Source: Bacillota bacterium
GTDB lineage: Bacteria; Bacillota; Limnochordia; Limnochordales; ZCTH02-B6
Assembly (NCBI GenBank): GCA_017578085.1
Contig: PKQR01000007.1
Span: 1 to 39,522, forward strand
Direction of reading: 5' to 3'
Length of the DNA stretch: 39,522 nucleotides
The position numbers were made by a program, and so were the translations under genes. Position 1 is the stretch's first letter. Each line of letters begins with the position of its first letter. Under the pieces are notes generated by a model. The model ran no database searches. It worked only from the letters and a program-made list of their open reading frames with translations, and was not told where the DNA came from. Below, piece by piece: positions 1 through 7,547 of this stretch.

Positions 1-269
1 AGGTCTACTACCACCGCATCCGGCCGGCGGGCGGTTTCGCCCTGCAGCGGGTGTACACCGACGACCGGGAGCTGGACGTCACCATCGCCGTCGGCGACGG
101 CGACGCGGTGCTGGTGCCGCGGGGGTACCACCCGGTGGCGGCGCCTCCGGGCTACGACGTGTACTACTTCAACGTCATGGCCGGTCCGGAGCGGGCATGG
201 CGGTTTCACATCGATCCGGCGTTTCAATGGCTTAGCGGCGAGATGAGCCAGAAGCCTGCGGGAAAGTGA
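1..269 (+). CDS. iolB: 5-deoxy-glucuronate isomerase IolB, C-terminal part (5' end outside window)
   Basis: The reading frame is open from base 3 to a TGA at 267-269, so only about the last 88 residues are present. They contain the cupin-like features of IolB: a tyrosine-rich stretch, YTDDRELD, VPRGYHP and a terminal AGPERAWRFH segment. In the family this enzyme converts 5-deoxy-D-glucuronate to 5-dehydro-2-deoxy-D-gluconate (DKG) in the cytoplasm, the substrate of the IolC kinase encoded further downstream. Its stop codon lies 18 bases before the chosen iolG start, so it is the upstream member of the same operon. Identification rests on motif recognition and the following iol genes. Confidence 0.9.
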   Translation, partial: VYYHRIRPAGGFALQRVYTDDRELDVTIAVGDGDAVLVPRGYHPVAAPPGYDVYYFNVMAGPERAWRFHIDPAFQWLSGEMSQKPAGK

Positions 270-286
270 GGAGAGTGGCCAGGCCG

Positions 287-1351
287 ATGGAAGGCAAGAT
301 GGAACGGGTGCAAGTCGGTGTCATCGGGGTAGGGCGCATGGGGGCGCGCCACGCCCGCAATTTGGCCGGGAGCGTCTCCGGGGCGCGTCTGGTCGCGTTG
401 GCCGACCCGGACCGGGTCGCCCGGGAGCGTCTCCGGGAGGAGCTGGGCGTCCAGTACTCGTTTGATGACTGGCGCGAGCTCGTGCACCTGAACGAGGTCG
501 ACGCGGTGGTCATCGCCACGCCGGTGGAGATCCGCGAGGAGATCGTGCGGGAGTGCGTGGCCGCCGGCAAGCACATCTTTTCCGAGAAACCGGCCGCGAA
601 AGATCTCGCCACCACCCGGCGCATCCGGGAGCTGCTGGCGGGGGGCAAGGTCAAGTACCAGCTCGGCTTCATGCGGCGTTTCGATCCGGGCTACGCCTAC
701 GCCTATGAGCAGATCCGCTCCGGGCGGATCGGCGTGCCCGTGCTCATCCGCCTTACCAGCCGCGACGCTTCGGGGCCGCCGCTTTCGTATGTGCGCACCA
801 GCGGCGGGCTGTTTGTGGACTCATCCGTGCACGACTTTGACCTGGCCCGCTGGCTCATGGACGACGAAGTGGCCACCGTGTACGCCGCGGGCGGCCTGTT
901 TGTCTATCACCAGTACGCGGAAGCCGGCGACATCGACACGGGCGTGGTGACGCTGCAGTTCCAGCGCGGGGGCCTGGGCGTGCACGACAACGCCCGCCAC
1001 TCCGGATTCGGCTACGACATCCGCACGGAAGTCCTGGGCACCAACGGCTGCATCCAGATCGGGTATTTCCAGAGACACCCGGTGGTCGTGCTGCAGAACG
1101 GGCACGGCAGCCACGACTGCGTGGCCGACTTCCTCGAGCGCTTCCGCGACGCGTACTTGGCCGAGATGCAGCATTTCGTCGACTGCCTGCGCACAGGCCG
1201 CGAGCCGTCCGTGGGCGTGGAGGACGGCGAGAAGTCGCTGGAGATCGCCCTGGCGGCCCGCGAGTCCTTGCGCACCGGGAAACCCGTCGCGGTGGGCGCG
1301 GTCGCCGATGACGCGCTTGGCCTCCCGGCCGCGGGCGAGGGGGTGGCCTGA
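287..1351 (+). CDS. iolG: Inositol 2-dehydrogenase (Gfo/Idh/MocA family)
   Basis: About 354 residues. An N-terminal Rossmann fold carries GVGRMGARHARNL for NAD binding, and the family EKP motif (FSEKPAAKD) carries the conserved lysine. A C-terminal Gfo/Idh/MocA substrate domain follows. The expected reaction is NAD-dependent oxidation of myo-inositol to scyllo-inosose, the first step of inositol catabolism. The frame opens at a GTG at 266 overlapping the iolB stop. I prefer ATG 287, with GAGGAGAG at 268-275 as ribosome binding site; ATG 299 is also possible. The gene ends just before iolE. The family is certain; the inositol substrate follows mainly from the operon. Confidence 0.9.
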   Translation: MEGKMERVQVGVIGVGRMGARHARNLAGSVSGARLVALADPDRVARERLREELGVQYSFDDWRELVHLNEVDAVVIATPVEIREEIVRECVAAGKHIFSEKPAAKDLATTRRIRELLAGGKVKYQLGFMRRFDPGYAYAYEQIRSGRIGVPVLIRLTSRDASGPPLSYVRTSGGLFVDSSVHDFDLARWLMDDEVATVYAAGGLFVYHQYAEAGDIDTGVVTLQFQRGGLGVHDNARHSGFGYDIRTEVLGTNGCIQIGYFQRHPVVVLQNGHGSHDCVADFLERFRDAYLAEMQHFVDCLRTGREPSVGVEDGEKSLEIALAARESLRTGKPVAVGAVADDALGLPAAGEGVA

Positions 1352-1353
1352 CG

Positions 1354-2247
1354 ATGCGGGTCGGCTCAGCCCCCATCACTTGGGGCATTTGCGAGATCCC
1401 CGGCTGGGGCCCGCAGAAGCCGTGGCCCGAAGTGCTGGATGAGATGGCCGCCGCGGGCTTTGCAGGGACGGAGCTGGGGCCCGCGGGCTACCTGCCCATG
1501 GACCCGGCCGTGCTGCGGGAGGAGCTCGCCCGGCGCCAGCTCGCGATGATCGCGGCCTTCGTGCCGGTCAATTTCCGGCAGCGGGAGGCGCATGCCGCTT
1601 CCTTCAAGGCGGTCGACGAGGTGGCGCGCCTCTTGGCGGCCCTGGGCGCCAAGGATATCCTGCTGTCCGATGAAGGCGACGAGATGCGCAAGGCCATCGC
1701 CGGGCGGACCAGCGAAACGGCCGTCCGGGGCATGACGGCCGACGAGTGGAGGGCCTTTGTGGAGGGACTTCACCAGGCGGCCGACCGTTGCCGGGACCTG
1801 GGCCTGACGGTCAGCTTCCACCCCCACGGCGGCACCTACATTGAGCACCCGGCTGAGGTGCAGCGTTTGCTGGAATCCACTGATCCCGATCGCATCCGCC
1901 TCTGCCTGGACACCGGGCACACGGCCTTTGGCGGCGGCGATCCGCTGGAGACCGTGCGCCGCTGGGGTTCCCGCATCGGCCTGGTCCACCTCAAGGACAT
2001 CGACATGGATCGGCTGCGGGCCGGCATCGCTCAGGGCAAGGGCTACACCCCGCTGGCAAAGGAAGGCGTCTTCGTGGAGCTGGGGACGGGCTCGCTGGAC
2101 CTGCGGGCGATCCTCGACGAGCTCAAGGCAGCGGGCTACGACGGGTGGCTGGTGGTGGAGCAGGACCGGGTCGTCCAGCCGGGCGAGGACACGCTGGCGG
2201 TGGCGGTGCGCAACCGCCGCTACCTGCGGGAGACCTTCGGCCTGTAG
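1354..2247 (+). CDS. iolE: Inosose dehydratase IolE
   Basis: 297 residues of the AP endonuclease 2-like TIM-barrel (sugar phosphate isomerase/epimerase) family. The N-terminus reads APITWGICEIPGWGPQ and then AGTELGPAGYLP, which is typical of IolE. The metal-site region contains SFHPHGGTY, CLDTGHTAFGG and LVHLKDID. It should dehydrate scyllo-inosose to 3D-trihydroxycyclohexane-1,2-dione. The next enzyme, IolD, is not visible and would have to lie upstream or elsewhere. The start is ATG 1354, two bases after the iolG stop, with a GAGGGGGTGG ribosome binding site inside the end of iolG. This indicates translational coupling. Confidence 0.95.
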   Translation: MRVGSAPITWGICEIPGWGPQKPWPEVLDEMAAAGFAGTELGPAGYLPMDPAVLREELARRQLAMIAAFVPVNFRQREAHAASFKAVDEVARLLAALGAKDILLSDEGDEMRKAIAGRTSETAVRGMTADEWRAFVEGLHQAADRCRDLGLTVSFHPHGGTYIEHPAEVQRLLESTDPDRIRLCLDTGHTAFGGGDPLETVRRWGSRIGLVHLKDIDMDRLRAGIAQGKGYTPLAKEGVFVELGTGSLDLRAILDELKAAGYDGWLVVEQDRVVQPGEDTLAVAVRNRRYLRETFGL

Positions 2248-2259
2248 GAGGCGGTTCCC

Positions 2260-3279
2260 ATGGAAGTGCTCACGGTCGGCCGCGTCATCGTGGACTTGTA
2301 CGCCAACGAGCTGCACCGGCCCTTGGAAGAAGTCGAGTCCTTCAACAAGTATCTCGGCGGGTCCGCAGCCAACATCGCCGTCGGCCTGGCGCGCCTGGGC
2401 CTGCACTGCGGGCTCATCAGCCGGGTGGGCGACGACGGCCACGGGCGCTTCTTGCGGCGGTATCTTGAGGAAAGCGGCGTCGACACCCGGTTTGTCGGGG
2501 TCGACCCGCGGTACCGGACGGGGCTCGCCTTTGCGGCCATCTTCCCGCCGCAGGATTCCCACGTGCTCTTTTACCGGGACCCGTGCGCGGACACCCAGGT
2601 GCAGCTCAGCGACTTGGACGTTGAAACCGTGCTCAACGCCAAAATGCTGGTGGTCACCGGCACCGCCCTGGCGAAAAGCCCCTTGCGGGAGACGGTCCTT
2701 TACCTCCTCCGGGGTCGCCGCCGCCGCGGCGCGCTCAACGTGATGGACATCGACTACCGGCCCATGCTGTGGGCGGACGCCACCGAATGCCTGCTTTACT
2801 ACGACCTGGCCGTGCGCCTGTGCGACGTGCTCATCGGCAATGAGGTCGAGGTGGCTTTCGCGGCGGCCGCGGTGCGCTTGAGCGGGGAACCGGGCGGTGT
2901 CGGCGCCGGCCGCGAGCAGCTGGTCGGTGCGGGCAAACCCTCACAGGCAGAGCTGGAGCGCATGGCCCGGGAGCTCCTGGACGCAGGTGCGTCGCAGGTC
3001 GTGGTGAAACTGGGGGCCGATGGGGCCATGGTGATTACCCCGGAAGGGCGCATCCAGGCGCCCGGATTCCCGGTCACGGTGGTCAACACCCTGGGCGCGG
3101 GAGACGGCTTCGCTGCGGGCTACTGCGCGGGGTTGCTGCGGGGGTGGCCCTTGGAGCGGTGCCTTGAATACGGTAACGCGACCGGCGCCATCGTCGTCAG
3201 CCGCCACGGTTGCGCGCCCGCCATCCCGACCCGGGAAGAGCTGGATGAGTTTCTGCGGGAGAGGACGGGAAGAGCATGA
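2260..3279 (+). CDS. iolC: 5-dehydro-2-deoxygluconokinase (PfkB family)
   Basis: 339 residues. The ribokinase/PfkB fold shows GGSAANIAVGLARLG near residue 35 and the C-terminal signature NTLGAGDGFAAG, whose Asp is the catalytic base. IolC phosphorylates 5-dehydro-2-deoxy-D-gluconate to the 6-phospho form (DKGP). The start at ATG 2260 is preceded by TAGGAGGCGG. The stop overlaps the start of the following aldolase gene in an ATGA arrangement, so kinase and aldolase are translationally coupled. Specificity is inferred from sequence resemblance to IolC and from the operon. A plain sugar kinase is the alternative but is unlikely here. Confidence 0.92.
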   Translation: MEVLTVGRVIVDLYANELHRPLEEVESFNKYLGGSAANIAVGLARLGLHCGLISRVGDDGHGRFLRRYLEESGVDTRFVGVDPRYRTGLAFAAIFPPQDSHVLFYRDPCADTQVQLSDLDVETVLNAKMLVVTGTALAKSPLRETVLYLLRGRRRRGALNVMDIDYRPMLWADATECLLYYDLAVRLCDVLIGNEVEVAFAAAAVRLSGEPGGVGAGREQLVGAGKPSQAELERMARELLDAGASQVVVKLGADGAMVITPEGRIQAPGFPVTVVNTLGAGDGFAAGYCAGLLRGWPLERCLEYGNATGAIVVSRHGCAPAIPTREELDEFLRERTGRA

Positions 3280-4160
3280 CGCCTGCCACGACGCTTGCCA
3301 CAGGGCCGGCCCGGAGCTCCGCGCTGGCGTGGCGGCCCGAGACGCCCGGCAAGGCTCTCCGCCAGGCCCGGCTGTTTGACCCGAAAAGCGGCCGCTCGGT
3401 GGTGGTGGCTGTGGACCACGCCCTGGACCACGGCGACATCCCGGGCCTGGACGACATGGAAAAGACGCTCGCGGCCCTGATGGAGGAGCCCCCCGACGGG
3501 CTCATCATCCGCCCCGGGACCCTCAAGCGCTATCACCATATCCTGGCGCAGCGGGGCGGCCCGGCCCTGATCGCGGCCTTGGATTCCCGCATGACCGCGT
3601 CGCTGCCGGGCGGCGAAGCAATCGGCGAAGAGCACCGCCTCGCGGCCACGGTGGAGGAGGCCCTGGCCCTCGGGGCGGACGCGGTCAAGGTGCTGCTCAT
3701 CTTTGGGCGCAAGGATCTGCGGGTGCACGCGGACAACTTGGAGCGCGTCGCCCGCGTGATCGCAGCCGGCGACCGGTGGGGCGTGCCGGTGATGGTGGAG
3801 ACGGTGCTGTGGGGCTTGAGCGTTCCCAAGGAGCGACAGAACGACCCGCAGTTGGTCCCCCACATCGCCCGCATCGGCGCCGAGCTGGGTGCGGACATCA
3901 TCAAGGCGCCCTACGCGCCGGGGGTTTACGCCTCTTTGACCCGCCGGCTTCCCGTGCCCGTCATGATCCTGGGCGGCGGGCGGGTGGACCGGGAGGAGGA
4001 CTTCTACGCCAGCGTCGCCCAGGCCATGGCGGAGGGGGCCGCGGGGGTCGCCATCGGCCGCAACGTGTGGCAGGCCAAAGACCCGGCCCGGGTTGTGCGC
4101 CGGCTCAAGGAGATCGTTTACGCCGCAGGGGCCTCGGGCGCCGCAGCGCCGCCCGCCTAG
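3276..4160 (+). CDS. Class I (Schiff-base) aldolase, DeoC/FbaB-like; probable DKGP aldolase
   Basis: 294 residues of the DhnA/LsrF/LacD-type class I aldolase TIM barrel. VVVAVDHALDHG lies near residue 45, ADAVKVLLIFG in the middle, and GADIIKAPYAPG carries the lysine expected to form the Schiff base. A phosphate-binding GGGR turn and GAAGVAIGRNVW follow. In this position, directly after iolC, it most likely cleaves 6-phospho-5-dehydro-2-deoxy-D-gluconate into DHAP and malonic semialdehyde. In B. subtilis the class II aldolase IolJ does that job, so this would be a non-homologous replacement. The function is inferred from context and the fold is clear. The gene starts at ATG 3276 overlapping the iolC stop, and its TAG stop sits inside a perfect palindrome. 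Confidence 0.85.
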   Translation: MTPATTLATGPARSSALAWRPETPGKALRQARLFDPKSGRSVVVAVDHALDHGDIPGLDDMEKTLAALMEEPPDGLIIRPGTLKRYHHILAQRGGPALIAALDSRMTASLPGGEAIGEEHRLAATVEEALALGADAVKVLLIFGRKDLRVHADNLERVARVIAAGDRWGVPVMVETVLWGLSVPKERQNDPQLVPHIARIGAELGADIIKAPYAPGVYASLTRRLPVPVMILGGGRVDREEDFYASVAQAMAEGAAGVAIGRNVWQAKDPARVVRRLKEIVYAAGASGAAAPPA

Positions 4161-4184
4161 GCGGGCACGTACCCGCCGGCGGGT
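4151..4184. repeat. Two adjacent perfect palindromes at the end of the aldolase gene
   Basis: GCCCGCCTAGGCGGGC (4151-4166) is a 16-base perfect palindrome that contains the aldolase TAG stop (4158-4160). After four bases comes ACCCGCCGGCGGGT (4171-4184), a 14-base perfect palindrome sharing the CCCGCC/GGCGGG arms. They lie in the 111-base gap before iolA. No T-run follows, so a classical terminator is doubtful. An mRNA-stabilising structure or a regulator site are alternatives. Confidence 0.55.
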
Positions 4185-4271
4185 GTCCGGCGTGGGGAAG
4201 TGCGGTTTCGGCCGCTTGAGGTTGGACGCCGGCCAGCCAGGCGACGGAAAGCGAAAGGAGCGTGATTGGCC

Positions 4272-5735
4272 ATGGCACAGCCGCAAACTGAAGTGGTGCG
4301 TCTGCGCAACTTTATCGGCGGGCAGTGGGTGGAAGCCGACGCCGCCGGGACGGAGCCCGTGTACAACCCCGCCACCGGCGAGGTCATCGCCCATGTGCCC
4401 TTGTCCAGCGCCGCGGACGTGGACCGGGCGGTCAGAGCCGCCGCGGCGGCCTTTGACGCGTGGCGCGAGACCCCGGTATTCCAGCGGGCGCGGCTCATGT
4501 TCCGCTTCAAGCAGGTCCTGGAAGAGCACGCCGATGAGCTGGCTGCCCTCATCACCCGGGAACACGGCAAGACTTTGGCCGAAGCCCGGGCGGAGCTGGA
4601 GCGGGGCATCGAAGTGGTGGAGTTTGCCGCCGGCATCCCGACGCTCATCATGGGCAAGACGCTGGAGCTGGTCGGCACCGGCGTCGACGCGGAGATGTAC
4701 CGGCAGCCGTTGGGTGTGTGCGTCGGCATCTGCCCCTACAACTTCCCGGCCATGATCCCGATGTGGATGTTCCCGCTGGCCATCGCCTGCGGAAACACCT
4801 TTGTGCTCAAGCCCTCGGAGCGGACGCCGTTGACCGCGACGCGCCTGGCGGAGCTCTTGGCGGAAGCGGGCGTGCCCGACGGCGTCTTCAACGTGGTGCA
4901 TGGGGCGCGGGAGACTGTGGATGCCTTGCTCGCCCATGAGGAAGTGCGGGCGGTGTCCTTTGTGGGCTCGCAGCCCGTCGCGGCCTACATCTACCGCACG
5001 GCGGCCGCGTACGGCAAGCGGGTGCAGGCGCTGGCCGGGGCCAAGAACCACATGATCGTGCTGCCCGACGCGGACCTGGACTACACGACGGAAGCCATTG
5101 TCGCCTCGTCCTTTGGCAGCGCCGGGCAGCGCTGCATGGCGGGCAGCGTCCTGGTGGCGCAGAAGGACGTGGCCGACAAGATCCTCGAGCGCCTGGTGGA
5201 CCGCTCCAATCGGCTCAAGATCGGCCCGGGCGACCAGCCGGGCGTGGAGATGGGCCCCCTAATCCGGGAACAGCACCGGGAGCGGGTCAAGAGCTACATC
5301 CAGATCGGTGAAGAGGAAGGGGCGCGCCTCATCTTCGACGGCCGCAAGACGCCCGTGCCCGAGCGGGGCTTCTTCCTGGGGCCGACCATCTTTGACGGCG
5401 CCAATCCCGACATGCGCATCGCCCGGGAGGAGATTTTCGGCCCCGTCCTGACCACCGTGCGGGTCAAGGACGTGGAGGAGGGCATCGCGCTCATCAACCG
5501 CTCGGCCTACGGCAACGGCGCGGTGATCTTCACCCGCAGCGGCGCCGCCGCCCGGGCCTTCCGCCGCCACGCCAAGGCAGGGATGCTGGGGATCAACATC
5601 GGCGTGCCGGCGCCGGTGGCGGTGTTCCCCTTCACGGGCTGGCGCAACTCCTTCTACGGCGATCTCCACGCCAACGGGGAGGACGCCATCAACTTCTACA
5701 CGGACCGCAAGGTCGTCACCACCCGGTGGCTGTAA
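4272..5735 (+). CDS. iolA: Methylmalonate/malonate-semialdehyde dehydrogenase, CoA-acylating
   Basis: About 487 residues of the aldehyde dehydrogenase superfamily. The N-terminus has NFIGGQWVEA and YNPATGEVIAHVP. PYNFPAMIPMWMFPLA and KPSERTP form the cofactor region. The catalytic cysteine is Cys288 in GSAGQRCMAGS. The segment ALAGAKNHMIVLPDAD replaces the usual ELGGK and lacks the general-base glutamate, which is the mark of the CoA-acylating MmsA/IolA subfamily. The role is oxidative decarboxylation of malonic semialdehyde to acetyl-CoA, the last step of inositol breakdown. AAAGGAG at 4254-4260 supports ATG 4272; an in-frame TTG at 4266 is the alternative start. The gene ends 38 bases from the stop of a convergent regulator gene. 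Confidence 0.93.
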   Translation: MAQPQTEVVRLRNFIGGQWVEADAAGTEPVYNPATGEVIAHVPLSSAADVDRAVRAAAAAFDAWRETPVFQRARLMFRFKQVLEEHADELAALITREHGKTLAEARAELERGIEVVEFAAGIPTLIMGKTLELVGTGVDAEMYRQPLGVCVGICPYNFPAMIPMWMFPLAIACGNTFVLKPSERTPLTATRLAELLAEAGVPDGVFNVVHGARETVDALLAHEEVRAVSFVGSQPVAAYIYRTAAAYGKRVQALAGAKNHMIVLPDADLDYTTEAIVASSFGSAGQRCMAGSVLVAQKDVADKILERLVDRSNRLKIGPGDQPGVEMGPLIREQHRERVKSYIQIGEEEGARLIFDGRKTPVPERGFFLGPTIFDGANPDMRIAREEIFGPVLTTVRVKDVEEGIALINRSAYGNGAVIFTRSGAAARAFRRHAKAGMLGINIGVPAPVAVFPFTGWRNSFYGDLHANGEDAINFYTDRKVVTTRWL

Positions 5736-5773
5736 AGCCGCCGGGGGGCTGCAGGGCCAGCGCGGGGCAGCAC

Positions 5774-6658
5774 CTAGCAGTAGAGCTTCAGCGCATCGCC
5801 CGCCTCGGCCAAGGTCCGCAGCCGGGTCAGCGCGGTCTCGCCCAGCGTCGCCGCGACGGCATGCACCAAGGCGGTGAGGAGGGTGATGGGCGCGGCGTAC
5901 GCGCCGGTAAAGGCGTCGGTGGCCGCGGGGGCCGGCAGCTCCACCGTTGCCGCTTCGGACAGGGGTGAGCCGTACTCCTCCACGACGGCCAGGATCGGAT
6001 ACCCCAGGGAGCGGGCGTATGCCACCGCTTCCACCAAGCGCCGGTCGCAGGGCCGCAGGCCGATGGCCAGCACGACGCCCCCGTCCTGCGCCAGGGTCAG
6101 GTGATCCCAGAGGCTGGCGTCGGCGGCGGTGTAGATGTACACGTGGGGCAAGAGGCGCTTGAGATGGTAGCCCGCATGGACGGCCAGCGCCGCACAGCGG
6201 CCAAGGCCGAGCACCGTGACGGAGCGGCTGCCGCACAGCCAGTGGGCTGCCTGCTCCACGTCCTCCCAGCGCAGCTGCCGCGCCAGCCGGCGGACATTTT
6301 CCCCTTCCAAGGCAATGAGCCGCTGGGCGGGCTGCAGCGCGTCGGGGCCCTGTTCCTCCCGGTCGGCGCGGTGCAGGTCGTCGGCGACGATCCGGCGCAG
6401 CCGCTCCCGCAGGTCATTGAAGCTAGCGAAACCGATCTTGGTCGCAAGGCGGATGACGGTAGCCTTGCTCACACCGGCGGCCCGGGCCAGTTCCTCGGCG
6501 GTGAGAAAGGCCGCATCCCGGTACGCGGCGATCAAGTAGTCGCACAAGATCTGTTCGGTGCGGCTTGCCCGCGATTGCCGGAAGCTGGTCAGCCGCCGCA
6601 AGAGGTCGCGCTTGTCGCCGTCCGGAGGAGCAGGGGTAGGTATCGGCTCCGGCTCCAT
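5774..6658 (-). CDS. RpiR-family transcriptional regulator (HTH + SIS domain)
   Basis: About 294 residues. The N-terminal HTH_6 domain includes TAEELARAAGVSKATVIRLA, followed by FASFNDLRERLR typical of RpiR/MurR proteins. The C-terminal SIS domain has VTVLGLGRCAALAVHAGYHL and binds phosphosugars in relatives. I chose ATG 6658, which has GAGGTGA 11 bases upstream; a TTG at 6718 would add 20 residues. The gene is convergent with the iol operon and lies 115 bases behind the osmoprotectant operon on the same strand. RpiR-type IolR proteins repress inositol genes in some Proteobacteria, so control of the neighbouring iol operon is a reasonable inference, not shown by the sequence. Confidence 0.88.
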   Translation of the reverse strand: MEPEPIPTPAPPDGDKRDLLRRLTSFRQSRASRTEQILCDYLIAAYRDAAFLTAEELARAAGVSKATVIRLATKIGFASFNDLRERLRRIVADDLHRADREEQGPDALQPAQRLIALEGENVRRLARQLRWEDVEQAAHWLCGSRSVTVLGLGRCAALAVHAGYHLKRLLPHVYIYTAADASLWDHLTLAQDGGVVLAIGLRPCDRRLVEAVAYARSLGYPILAVVEEYGSPLSEAATVELPAPAATDAFTGAYAAPITLLTALVHAVAATLGETALTRLRTLAEAGDALKLYC

Positions 6659-6665
6659 CGTAAAG

Positions 6666-6676
6666 GAGGTCACCTC
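6666..6676. promoter_or_regulatory. Short palindrome just upstream of the rpiR-type gene
   Basis: GAGGTCACCTC (6666-6676) is an odd-centred perfect palindrome 8 to 18 bases upstream of the chosen start, with further AA/TT symmetry outside. On the gene's strand it also supplies the Shine-Dalgarno-like GAGGTGA. It could therefore simply be the ribosome binding site, or an autoregulatory operator that overlaps it. Confidence 0.3.
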
Positions 6677-6752
6677 TTTGGCCGGCGCCGGCGGAGACCG
6701 CCGGACGGGGCCCGTCAAAAAGCGACGGATCGTTTCGACGTTGGCCGCCCAC

Positions 6753-6773
6753 GGCCCTGCGGGCCGCAGGGCC
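6753..6773 (-). terminator. GC-rich hairpin directly after the yehW-like stop codon
   Basis: A perfect 9-base stem (6753-6761 with 6765-6773) with a 3-base loop begins immediately after the TGA of the permease gene. No T-run follows, so it may be a weak terminator or a 3'-end stabiliser. It would partly separate the ABC importer genes from the RpiR-type gene downstream. Confidence 0.45.
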
Positions 6774-7547
6774 TCAGCGCCGTGCGGCCCGCAGCCTCAG
6801 GCCTCGAGGCGTGAGGATCTCCTCCAGCCTCCGCAGGAAAAAGTCCATGATGACGGCCAGCAGCGCCGTGGGGACGGCGCCGTACCACACCAGCGGGGGG
6901 ACGCGCAGATCGATGCCGTGGACGATGGCGGTGCCAAAACCGCCCGCCCCGATAAGCCCCGCGATGACGGCCACGCCGACGTTGAGCACCGCGGACGTTC
7001 GGATGCCGGCCAAGATGACGGGGATAGAGTGGGGCAGCTCCACCATCCACAACAGCTGCCACGGTGTCATGCCCATGCCGCGGCCGGCGTCCAGCTGGGC
7101 CTTGTCGACGGTTTCCAGCGCCACCGCGGTGTTGCGCAGGACGGGCAGGAGACCATAGAGCACCATGGCCACCAGCGCCGGCACAAAACCGAAGCCCAAC
7201 AGGGGCAGGGCCAGGGCGACGATGGCCAGCGAAGGGATGGTCTGCCCTGCATTGACCAGGCCGTCGATCACCGGAGCCCATTCGTCCCGGAAGCGGGGCC
7301 GGGTCGCGATGACGCCAAGGGGAATGCCGATGACGACGCACAGCAGGGTGGACAAGAGCACCAGCTCCACGGTGCGCACGCCCATCTGCCACATGGTGCC
7401 GCCCTGGAAAGGCAACGCGTTGGGGTACTGGGGCCAGACGGCCAGGAGGATGCGGGCGTGCAAGTCTTCCATTCGGAAGAACACGCCCAGCAACACGACG
7501 GCCCCCACCGTCGAGGCCGCGAGCCGCACGACGCGCGTGACCGTCAC
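6774..7547 (-). CDS. yehW: Osmoprotectant ABC transporter permease (YehW-type)
   Basis: 257 residues with about six hydrophobic segments. The binding-protein-dependent permease signature region is present as DAGRGMGMTPWQLLWMVELPHSIPVILAGIR, with GAGGFGTAIVHGI after it. It is the second membrane subunit of a quaternary-amine importer of the OpuB/OpuC/OsmF class. The GTG start (7547) overlaps the ATPase stop by a GTGA, showing translational coupling. Gene order SBP-permease-ATPase-permease matches the enterobacterial yehZYXW cassette, which supports this assignment over a generic OpuC label. Confidence 0.88.
   Translation of the reverse strand: MTVTRVVRLAASTVGAVVLLGVFFRMEDLHARILLAVWPQYPNALPFQGGTMWQMGVRTVELVLLSTLLCVVIGIPLGVIATRPRFRDEWAPVIDGLVNAGQTIPSLAIVALALPLLGFGFVPALVAMVLYGLLPVLRNTAVALETVDKAQLDAGRGMGMTPWQLLWMVELPHSIPVILAGIRTSAVLNVGVAVIAGLIGAGGFGTAIVHGIDLRVPPLVWYGAVPTALLAVIMDFFLRRLEEILTPRGLRLRAARR

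Noticed and set aside
3120..5051. 643-codon minus-strand open frame opposite iolC, the aldolase and iolA
   Set aside because: No family similarity, composition typical of a GC-rich antisense shadow, and it runs through three well-supported genes.
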